This document shows positions 7,208 to 12,583 of a stretch of 12,818 nt of DNA, one piece after another. This stretch comes from Actinomycetota bacterium (GTDB taxonomy: Bacteria > Actinomycetota > Thermoleophilia > Solirubrobacterales > Solirubrobacteraceae). The notes under the pieces were generated by a model. The model saw only the letters and a program-made list of their open reading frames with translations, was not told the origin of the DNA and did no database searches. The position numbers and the translations under genes are program-made. Each line of letters starts with the position of its first letter. Position 1 is the stretch's first letter. The stretch is taken from the NCBI GenBank assembly GCA_005883905.1, contig VAYD01000136.1, positions 1 to 12,818 of the forward strand, read 5' to 3'.

Positions 7208-9823
7208 CACCCTCGACGCTAGCGAACGGCCAGGCGCTCTACGCGGCGAGTGCAATCGCGCCGCGCGTACGAACGCGGTTGCGGCCCGCGCGCTTCGCTT
7301 CGTAGAGCGCGAGGTCGGCCTCGGCGAAGACCGACTCGTAGTCGAACTCGCCGGGGGTCGAGCCCGCGACGCCGAACGAAATGGTCTGCGCTCGCCGTTC
7401 GGGTCGTAGAGCGGCTCCGCCGCGACCTCGCCGCGCACCCACTCGCCGAAGATGTCGAGCTCGACCGTTTCGCCGGCGTCGACGCCGGGATCCACCCACG
7501 CGTAGGCGATCGAGCGCTGCACCGTGTGGCCGTAGCCGCCGCTCGTCACGCGGCCGCGGATCTGGCCGCCGATGCGCACCGGCTCGTTGCCCAGCGCGAT
7601 CGAGCGCGGGTCGTCGAGGACGATGCAGCGCAGCGCGCCGCGCGGCGCCCCGTCGAGCGCGTCGCGCCCGATGTAGTCCTTGTCGCGCTTGACGCAGAAG
7701 CCGAGCCCGGCCTCGATCGGCGTGATGTCGGGCGTGATGTCGGCCGCCCAGACGCGGTAGCCCTTCTCCAGGCGCAGCGTGTCGATCGCGCGGTAGCCGC
7801 CGGCGACCATGCCGTCCGGCTCGCCCGCCTCCCAGAGCGCGCGCCACAGGCCCGCGCCGTACTCGGCGGGGCAGTAGAGCTCCCACCCGAGCTCGCCCAC
7901 GAACGTCACCCGCAGCGCGCGCACCGGCACGTCGCCGACGGCGATGTCGCGCATGCGCATGTAGCCGAAGTCCAGCGGGTCGGGCGTCAGCGGCGCGAGG
8001 ATGTCGCGCGCCCGCGGGCCCCACAGGGCGAAGCACGACCAGCGCGCGGTGACGTCGCTGACCCGAACCGACCCGTCCTCGGGCATGTGGCGCCGGATCC
8101 ACGCGAGGTCGTGGGTGCCGAACGCCGTGCCGGTGACGATCGAGAACAGCTCCTCCTCCACGCGCGTGACCGTGAAGTCGCACTCGATCCCGCCGCGGCG
8201 GTTGAGCATCTGCGTGTAGGTGATCGCGCCGACGTCGCGCGCGACGCGGTTGTCGCACAGCGACTCCAGGAAGTCCGCCGCCCCGGGCCCCGCGATCTCG
8301 ATCTTCGCGAACGACGACTCGTCGAACAGCGCGGCGCGCTCGCGGCACGCGACATGCTCGACCCCGATCGCGGGCGACCAGTTCATGCCCGCCCACCCCC
8401 GCGGTGCGAAAAAAGGGTCTGACCCCTTTTTCGCATTTGAGAATGAGGGGTCAGACCCCTCATTCTCATTGGAGGCGTACCAGTTGACGCGCTCCCACCC
8501 CGACTTCTCGCCGAAGACCGCGCCGTGCTCGACGTGCCAGGCGTAGGCGCTCGAGACGCGCAGGGGGCGGCCGGCCTGGCGGTCCTCGCCCGGGTAGCGG
8601 ATGTCGTAGTAGGTCTCGTAGACCTCCTTGGCGCGCTTGAGCGTGTACGACGGCGAGCGGTAGTGCGGGCCGAAGCGGCGGATGTCCATCTCCCACGCGT
8701 CGAGCTCGGGCTCGCCCGCGACGATCCACTCGGCCATCACCTTGCCGATGCCACCCGCGCCGGCCAGGCCGTGCGCGCAGAAGCCGGCGGCGACGAAGAA
8801 GCCGCGCACCTCGCTGGAGCCGAGGCAGAACTCGTTGTCGGGCGTGAATGCCTCGGGCCCGTTGATGAGCCGCGTGACCTTCACGTCCTCCATCGCCGGC
8901 ACGCGCACCTTCGAGGCGTCGGCGATCTCCTCGAAGCGCGGCCAGTCCTCCTCGAGCAGTCGCCCGTTGAAGTCCGGCGGGATCCGGTCGACCAGGTGCT
9001 CGTCCAGCGACCACGGCGCGCTGTTGCGCTCGTAGCCGCCCATGACGAGCCCCTCGCCCTCCTCGCGGTAGTAGACGAGGTTGTCGGGGTCGCGCAGCGT
9101 CGGGAGGTTGTGGGTCCGCGTGTAGAACGGCTGCGTGACCAAATACTCGTGCGCGAACGGCACGATCGGCACGCGCACGCCGGCCATCCGCCCGATCTCG
9201 GCGGCGTACATGCCGCCGGCATTGACGACGACCTCGCACTCGATCGTGCCCCACTCCGTGTCCACGGCGCGCACCGCGTCGCGCTCGACCGCGATCGCGT
9301 TCACGCGCGTGTGCGTGAAGATCCGCGCACCCCCCTCGCGCGCCTTCTCCGCCAGGGCGTAGGTCAGCAGCGAGGGGTCCAGGTAGCCGTCGGTCGGCAG
9401 GAACGAGCCGACGCGCACGCCGTCGGTGACCATCAGCGGGAACTTCTCCTGCGCCTCGTCGGCGGAGATCAGCTCGAGCGGCAGTCCGAACGTCCGCGCC
9501 CACGCGACCTGGCGATGGATCTCCTGCTCGCGCTCGGGCGTGCACGCCAGCCGGATGCCGCCGCACTCGACCCACCCGCAGTCGAGCGTCCGGTACAGCT
9601 CGACGGAGTCCATCATCATCCGCGTCAGCGAGACCGACCCGCGCAACTGGCCGACGAGCCCGGCCGAGTGGAACGTCGAGCCGCTCGTGAGCTCGTTGCG
9701 GTCGACCAGGACGACGTCGCGCTCGCCGAGCTGCGTCAGGTGGTACGCGATCGAGCAGCCGCCGACGCCGCCGCCGACGACCACGACCCGGGCACGGTCG
9801 GGCAGCTCACGGGGCCGTGGCAT
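6311..9823 (-). CDS. FAD-dependent dimethylglycine/sarcosine dehydrogenase-like protein with GcvT domain; stop lost, open into ABC ATPase
   Basis: Residues 1 to about 811 (9823 to about 7390) are a complete DMGDH/SarDH-type enzyme, which oxidatively N-demethylates a glycine derivative and hands the one-carbon unit to tetrahydrofolate. It has a dinucleotide-binding GGGVGG (17-22), Asp41 at the end of strand 2, and TSGSTFHSAG, whose His52 matches the covalently flavinylated His of rat DMGDH. After about residue 475 comes an aminomethyltransferase (GcvT-like) half with MLNRRGGIECDFTVTR, ELGWELY and RLEKGYRVWAADIT. The family-type ending EPLYDPNGER is followed by no stop. The frame runs through ~60 arginine-rich codons, antisense to nothing conserved, into the ABC ATPase, giving 1170 codons in all. 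A pair of palindromes adds or replaces about 22 linker residues (453-474). The start overlaps the upstream kinase gene by 17 bases. The substrate could be dimethylglycine, sarcosine or another N-methylated amino acid. Function may survive because both catalytic halves are intact. Confidence 0.85.
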   Translation of the reverse strand: MPRPRELPDRARVVVVGGGVGGCSIAYHLTQLGERDVVLVDRNELTSGSTFHSAGLVGQLRGSVSLTRMMMDSVELYRTLDCGWVECGGIRLACTPEREQEIHRQVAWARTFGLPLELISADEAQEKFPLMVTDGVRVGSFLPTDGYLDPSLLTYALAEKAREGGARIFTHTRVNAIAVERDAVRAVDTEWGTIECEVVVNAGGMYAAEIGRMAGVRVPIVPFAHEYLVTQPFYTRTHNLPTLRDPDNLVYYREEGEGLVMGGYERNSAPWSLDEHLVDRIPPDFNGRLLEEDWPRFEEIADASKVRVPAMEDVKVTRLINGPEAFTPDNEFCLGSSEVRGFFVAAGFCAHGLAGAGGIGKVMAEWIVAGEPELDAWEMDIRRFGPHYRSPSYTLKRAKEVYETYYDIRYPGEDRQAGRPLRVSSAYAWHVEHGAVFGEKSGWERVNWYASNENEGSDPSFSNAKKGSDPFFAPRGWAGMNWSPAIGVEHVACRERAALFDESSFAKIEIAGPGAADFLESLCDNRVARDVGAITYTQMLNRRGGIECDFTVTRVEEELFSIVTGTAFGTHDLAWIRRHMPEDGSVRVSDVTARWSCFALWGPRARDILAPLTPDPLDFGYMRMRDIAVGDVPVRALRVTFVGELGWELYCPAEYGAGLWRALWEAGEPDGMVAGGYRAIDTLRLEKGYRVWAADITPDITPIEAGLGFCVKRDKDYIGRDALDGAPRGALRCIVLDDPRSIALGNEPVRIGGQIRGRVTSGGYGHTVQRSIAYAWVDPGVDAGETVELDIFGEWVRGEVAAEPLYDPNGERRPFRSASRARPPASSTTSRSSPRPTSRSTKRSARAATAFVRAARLHSPRRAPGRSLASRVMSALAIRMRGAVKRYGPVTAVAGLDLDVPEGTCVGLLGPNGAGKSTTMKLLTAQAIADEGELEVLGHALPDDSKASRAVMGVVPQLDNLDTTLTVEQNLLVFTYLYRVPRAERHDAIERALAIANLADRRGSRVDELSGGMRRRLLIARALVHQPRLVLLDEPTVGLDPQVRQELWALIDRLRSEGVSILMSTHYIEEAERLADTVTVMSHGKAVAVGRPAELVAEHAGREALEVYGAPARLLEIETEARERGWPTRRTGTSVAILRIDSLNGELPEGERRVATLEDVFVLLTGEEIA
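7239..7391 (-). pseudogene. C-terminal remnant of a GGDEF (diguanylate cyclase) domain
   Basis: In the frame one base off from the dehydrogenase, the minus strand reads QTISFGVAGSTPG, then FDYESVFAEADLALYEAK and RAGRNRVRTRGA, ending at TAG 7241-7239. The pattern T(I/V)S.GVA - ADxALYxAKxxGRNRV is the diagnostic last ~45 residues of GGDEF domains (final strand and helix). The GGDEF active-site loop and everything before it are absent; the sequence upstream is the dehydrogenase in another frame. There is no start codon of its own, so this is a fossil 3' end. The junction is at about 7385-7392. Confidence 0.85.
8405..8468. repeat. Tandem pair of 31-bp palindromes (REP-like), in frame inside a gene
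   Basis: Two palindromes of the same size stand two bases apart. The first (8405-8435) has 15-base arms TGCGAAAAAAGGGTC and GACCCCTTTTTCGCA around a central T, with one mismatch. The second (8438-8468) has perfect 15-base arms TGAGAATGAGGGGTC and GACCCCTCATTCTCA around a central A. Both share TG...CA ends and a GGGTC-W-GACCC core, while the outer arms differ. On the minus strand they are translated as EGSDPSF and KKGSDPFF without breaking the dehydrogenase frame. The A/T-rich arms are unlike the surrounding DNA, which points to an inserted mobile or REP-like repeat. Confidence 0.85.
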
Positions 9824-10718
9824 CGGCGAGGCTCCGTTCGAACTCGGGGACGCGGATCGCTGCGAGCAGGCGCTCGAAGTGCTCGTCGCGGTAGGCCGCG
9901 TAGTCGAAGTCCAGCTCGCTGACGACGTCCTGCACCGCGCCCCACATCGCCTCGCGGAAGTCGCTCATCACGCGCATGAGCCGCAGCGCTGCAAGCCGGC
10001 GCTGACCGGGCTCGCCGAAGTACGCCGCGATCAGCCGCTCCTCGTCGTCGGGGCCGAACGCGTTGTTGACCGCGAGGTTGCCCAGGTCGAAGAAGCGGTC
10101 GCCCATGCCCGCGTACTCCCAGTCGACGATCCGGATGCGGTCGCCGTCGTGCAGGAAGTTCGCCGGCAGCAGGTCGTTGTGGCAGGGCACCGGCTCATGG
10201 TCCGGGCCAATCAGCGCAGCCGCGATCCGCGCCGCCGCCGCCGCGGCCTCGTGGTAGCCGTCCGGGTCGGCGCCGCCGCGCTCACGGACCTCGTCGCGGT
10301 AGTCCACGACCAGCGCGAACGCGTCGAAGCGCGCGTCGAGCGGCGGCCCCGCGTGCACCGCGCGCAGCGCCGCGGCGACCTGCTCGAGAAGCGGCGGGCT
10401 GCGCAGCTCCTCCGGCGTCGCCGGCCGGCCCTCGATCCAGCGGGTGACGAGCACCTCTAGGTCCGGGCGGTACGCGACCACCTCGGGGCCGACGCCGATC
10501 TGCGCCGCGGCCACCGTCGCCGCGCACTCGGCGTCGCGGTCGATCCCGAGCACGGCCGTGTCCTTGCCGCAGATCCGCAGGACGTAGTCCTCGCCGCCCA
10601 TGACGACGCGGAAGTTGCGGTTCGTGATGCCGCCGTCGAGCGCCAGCGGCTCGCTGCTCCGCTCCCCGAGGACGGGCTCGAGTTCGTCCAGCAGGGTGAC
10701 GGGATCGGGCAGCGGCAC
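9807..10718 (-). CDS. Choline/ethanolamine-kinase-like phosphotransferase (APH fold)
   Basis: The protein kinase-like small-molecule kinase has an N-lobe with GGITNRNFRV (nucleotide loop) and YVLRI with the strand-3 lysine replaced by Arg-type chemistry. It also has LVTRWIEG (hinge), the Brenner motif CHNDLLPANFL with catalytic Asp, and IVDWEYAGMGDRFFDLGNLA, where DWEYAG replaces DFG as in choline kinases. It probably phosphorylates an amino alcohol such as choline or ethanolamine. Two starts are possible: TTG 10736, which falls at the predicted transcription start and inside the operator, and GTG 10718 (303 residues). I prefer GTG, with no Shine-Dalgarno support for either. As the first gene of the operon it sits directly behind a strong promoter and a GntR-type operator. 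Its 3' end overlaps the dehydrogenase start by 17 bases. Thiamine, methylthioribose or antibiotic kinases share the fold and are weaker options. Confidence 0.85.
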   Translation of the reverse strand: MPLPDPVTLLDELEPVLGERSSEPLALDGGITNRNFRVVMGGEDYVLRICGKDTAVLGIDRDAECAATVAAAQIGVGPEVVAYRPDLEVLVTRWIEGRPATPEELRSPPLLEQVAAALRAVHAGPPLDARFDAFALVVDYRDEVRERGGADPDGYHEAAAAAARIAAALIGPDHEPVPCHNDLLPANFLHDGDRIRIVDWEYAGMGDRFFDLGNLAVNNAFGPDDEERLIAAYFGEPGQRRLAALRLMRVMSDFREAMWGAVQDVVSELDFDYAAYRDEHFERLLAAIRVPEFERSLADATAP

Positions 10719-10719
10719 A

Positions 10720-10739
10720 GGATTGGTCTGGTCCAATCC
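10720..10739. promoter_or_regulatory. GntR-type operator at the kinase/dehydrogenase operon
   Basis: GGATTGGTCTGGTCCAATCC has perfect 7-base outer arms (GGATTGG/CCAATCC). Its reverse complement carries ATTGGACCAGACCAAT, matching the site at the GntR start in 14 of 16 bases. It begins two bases after the -10 box and covers the expected transcription start, a position suited to repression. Confidence 0.7.
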
Positions 10740-10740
10740 G

Positions 10741-10770
10741 ACGCTATCCGCCCGCCCGGCGGGAAGTCAA
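10741..10770 (-). promoter_or_regulatory. Sigma-70-type promoter of the kinase-dehydrogenase-ABC operon
   Basis: On the minus strand TTGACT (10770-10765) and TAGCGT (10746-10741) are separated by 18 bases. Transcription would start near 10734, inside the operator. The spacer holds a 13-base GC palindrome (10751-10763) that could otherwise be taken for a weak terminator of the upstream zinc-ribbon gene. Confidence 0.6.
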
Positions 10771-10774
10771 TGGG

Positions 10775-10963
10775 TCAGGCGGCGCGAATGACGGTCGGCT
10801 GACTGACCGAGACCGGGCGCATCTCGTAGCTACCGCAGTTGTGGCACTCGGCGCCGAGCGAATAGACCTGCCAGCCGGTCGCGTGCACCCCGCACACCGC
10901 GCACTCGCAGCGGATCTCGCGCACCGCCGGATGGTGCCTGAGATCGAGTGCCAACGAAGTCAT
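10775..10963 (-). CDS. Small zinc-ribbon protein, 62 residues
   Basis: From ATG 10963 the protein is MTSLALDLRHHPAVREIRCE and onward, with CECAVC near residue 19-24 and CHNCG near 42-46. The four outer cysteines make a plausible CxxC...CxxC zinc site around the block ATGWQVYSLGAE. A longer frame reaches TTG 11089 but adds 42 residues with no domain character. It lies divergent to the response regulator gene and upstream of the kinase operon promoter. I do not recognise the family. Small actinobacterial zinc-ribbon proteins next to regulators are common and mostly unstudied. Confidence 0.65.
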   Translation of the reverse strand: MTSLALDLRHHPAVREIRCECAVCGVHATGWQVYSLGAECHNCGSYEMRPVSVSQPTVIRAA

Positions 10964-11158
10964 GTTGGACGTATCGGATTCTGAGCGCATCGCTGAATCC
11001 CCAGTTTGCGGTGTCTTGCTCCCCGGTTTTGGGGATAAAGCCGCGCCCGCCACCGCATTTTTCGGTGCGAAACCGACGCAATCGTGCAAATGCGCTGGAA
11101 AACGGCACCTGAAAGGCGAATGCTGTCGCTACAGCGTCCACTTCGGCAGGGGGAAGCT
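10964..11158. promoter_or_regulatory. Divergent intergenic region with small hairpins
   Basis: These 195 bases separate the zinc-ribbon gene from the response regulator. They are less GC-rich in places than the flanks and hold several short stem-loops: CACCG/CGGTG around CATTTTT (11051-11067), CCCC/GGGG around GGTTTT near 11022-11035, and GCTGT/ACAGC around CGCT (11122-11135). AGGGGG at 11148-11153 is a Shine-Dalgarno sequence five bases before TTG 11159. I could not assign a clear promoter to either gene. Confidence 0.4.
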
Positions 11159-11788
11159 TTGGACTCGCACCAGATCAGCTGCGTGGTCGGCGACGACCAC
11201 GCGGCGTTGCGCAGGGGACTCGTGGCGGTGCTCGAGGCGGAGGACGACCTGCGCGTCGTCGGCGAGGCGGCGGACGGCCGGGCGCTGCTCGACCTGACCG
11301 AGCGCCGGCGACCCGACGTGACGATCGTCGACGTCGCGATGCCGACCGTCGACGGCATCGAGTGCTGCCGCCAGATGACCGCGCAGCCGCATCCCCCCGC
11401 CGTCGTGCTGTACACGGGTCACGCCGAGCCCGAGGTCCTGCAGTCCGCGCTGGACGCCGGCGCGCGCGGCTTCGTCGTCAAGACCGGGCCCCCGCAGGAC
11501 CTCATCCGGGCCGTGCGCACGGTCCATGCCGGGCTGCCGTTCATCGACGCGCGCCTGGGGGCCTTCCTGGCCGAGCGCCACACCCAGATCGCCAGTCAGC
11601 TCAGCACGCGCGAGCTGCAGGTCCTGCAGCACCTCGCCCAAGGCCTGACCACCGACGGCGTCGGCAAGGAGCTGTACCTCTCGCCCGCGACGGTGCGCTC
11701 CTACGCGGAGAACGCAATGCACAAGCTCAACGCCTCCAACCGCGTGCATGCGGTTGCGATCGCGTTGCGGCTGCGGCTGATCAGCTGA
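11159..11788 (+). CDS. NarL/FixJ-family response regulator (receiver + LuxR HTH)
   Basis: The 209-residue DNA-binding response regulator has receiver acidic residues Asp12-Asp13 (GDDHAAL), phospho-acceptor Asp58 (TIVDVAMPTVDG), Thr86 (LYTGH) and Lys108 (FVVKTG), all in place. The C-terminal LuxR helix-turn-helix (about 148-207) reads STRELQVLQHLAQGL and then LSPATVRSYAENAMHKL; Ser-Tyr replaces the more common HT/HI in the recognition helix region. I chose TTG 11159 because it has the only good Shine-Dalgarno sequence and gives the normal family length. GTG 11084, ATG 11090 and ATG 11120 are in frame but add non-domain sequence. No histidine kinase is in the window, so this is an orphan here. 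Its end overlaps the convergent GntR gene by eight bases. Confidence 0.9.
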   Translation: MDSHQISCVVGDDHAALRRGLVAVLEAEDDLRVVGEAADGRALLDLTERRRPDVTIVDVAMPTVDGIECCRQMTAQPHPPAVVLYTGHAEPEVLQSALDAGARGFVVKTGPPQDLIRAVRTVHAGLPFIDARLGAFLAERHTQIASQLSTRELQVLQHLAQGLTTDGVGKELYLSPATVRSYAENAMHKLNASNRVHAVAIALRLRLIS

Positions 11789-12515
11789 CCGGCAGCGGCG
11801 CGGCAGCCTCGACCACGAAGCGCGCCCGATCGCCGCGATGGAGGTCGTGCGCGTACTCCACGGCGACGCCATCGGCATCGAACGCGGTGCGCTCGACGAG
11901 CATCAGCGCGCTGCCGGTCGCGACTCCGAGCAGCTCGGCGCTGTGGCGCTGCGCCACCACCGGCTCCAGCGACTCCACGACGCGAACCGGGGCGTGGCCG
12001 TAGAGGTCGCGCATCAGCGCGTAGATCGAGCCGCGCAGGTCGAGCTCCTCGATCCCCGGAAAGCGTGCGGACGGGATCCACGAGTCCTCGAGCGTCAGCG
12101 GCAGCTTGCCCGCAAGCCGCAGGCGCTCGATGCGCACGACCGGCGCACCGGCGTCCAGCTCGAGCGCCGCCGCGACCTGCTCTGGCGCGGTCGATACGCC
12201 CGCGCGCAGGACGCGGGCGTGCGCCTGCACGCCGGCTCGCGCCATCTGCTCGGTGAACCCGGCCACGTCGCTCAGCCGCACCTCGACCTTGCCGGCCGCG
12301 ACGAACGTCCCGCGGCCGACGCCGCGCTCGACAAGGCCGCGCGCCTCGAGGGCTTGCATGGCCTGGCGAATCGTCCCCCGGCTGACGCGCCACTGGTCGC
12401 ACAACTCGCGCTCGGCGGGCAGGCGATCGCCGACCCGCAGCTCGCCGCCACCGATCCGCGCGGCAAGCGCGTCTTCGATTTGTGCCCACTTCGGGACGTC
12501 GGCGTGGCGGGCCAT
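11781..12515 (-). CDS. GntR family transcriptional regulator, HutC subfamily (UTRA domain)
   Basis: The 244-residue repressor-type protein has an N-terminal winged helix (about 8-70) with GDRLPAERELCDQWRVSRGT and then IRQAMQALEARGLVERGVGRGTFV, the standard GntR motif. A UTRA ligand-binding domain (about 85-240) follows, with VVRIERLRLA, PLTLEDSWIP and LMLVERTAFDADGVAVEYAHDLHRGD. This places it in the HutC branch with DasR/NagR, PhnF and FrlR. I chose ATG 12515; TTG 12554 is in frame but lies in the -35 box. An operator covers its start codon, so self-repression is likely, and the same operator lies at the kinase/dehydrogenase operon. The ligand is unknown: HutC proteins often sense phosphorylated sugars or pathway intermediates, and a phosphorylated amino alcohol made by the kinase is one idea. 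Confidence 0.92.
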   Translation of the reverse strand: MARHADVPKWAQIEDALAARIGGGELRVGDRLPAERELCDQWRVSRGTIRQAMQALEARGLVERGVGRGTFVAAGKVEVRLSDVAGFTEQMARAGVQAHARVLRAGVSTAPEQVAAALELDAGAPVVRIERLRLAGKLPLTLEDSWIPSARFPGIEELDLRGSIYALMRDLYGHAPVRVVESLEPVVAQRHSAELLGVATGSALMLVERTAFDADGVAVEYAHDLHRGDRARFVVEAAAPLPVS

Positions 12516-12529
12516 TGGTCCAGACCAGT
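12514..12529. promoter_or_regulatory. GntR operator at its own start, dre-like
   Basis: ATTGGTCCAGACCAGT has perfect TGGTC/GACCA arms around CA. On the minus strand it reads ACTGGTCTGGACCAAT, which differs at two positions from the DasR dre consensus as I remember it (ACTGGTCTAGACCACT). It overlaps the GntR -10 box and ATG. Confidence 0.7.
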
Positions 12530-12554
12530 ACCACGGCGGCGCCCCTTGCGTCAA
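12526..12554 (-). promoter_or_regulatory. Promoter of the GntR gene
   Basis: On the minus strand TTGACG (12554-12549) and TACTGG (12531-12526) are 18 bases apart, the same spacing as in the kinase operon promoter. The -10 is poor, but it lies just upstream of ATG 12515 and inside the operator, fitting autoregulation. Confidence 0.45.
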
Positions 12555-12575
12555 AAGGACCGCTGCGAGTACCTT
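12546..12575 (+). promoter_or_regulatory. Promoter of the glutamine-synthetase-like gene
   Basis: TTGCGT (12546-12551) and TACCTT (12570-12575) are 18 bases apart, with ATG 12584 only eight bases after the -10, so the message is probably leaderless. Its -35 overlaps the GntR -35 on the other strand, so the two promoters compete for the same DNA face. The operator lies 17 bases upstream of this -35. Confidence 0.55.
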
Positions 12576-12583
12576 CCCGGCCC

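Noticed and set aside
8405..8468. CRISPR-like repeat pair
   Set aside because: There are only two units two bases apart, each self-palindromic with different arms, and no spacers. This is a REP-like structure, not an array.
6311..9823. Genuine bifunctional dehydrogenase-ABC transporter enzyme as an evolved design
   Set aside because: The linker is antisense-like Arg/Ser sequence and overlaps a clear GGDEF fossil in another frame, so the fusion looks accidental. It is kept as a finding, not as a designed protein.
8525..9922. Long plus-strand open frame of 465 codons opposite the dehydrogenase
   Set aside because: It has no recognisable motif and shadow-type composition, while the minus strand carries clear FAD and GcvT motifs.
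10751..10763. GC palindrome CCCGCCCGGCGGG as a terminator for the 62-residue zinc-ribbon gene
   Set aside because: It has a one-base centre, no T-run, and sits exactly in the 18-base spacer of a good promoter.
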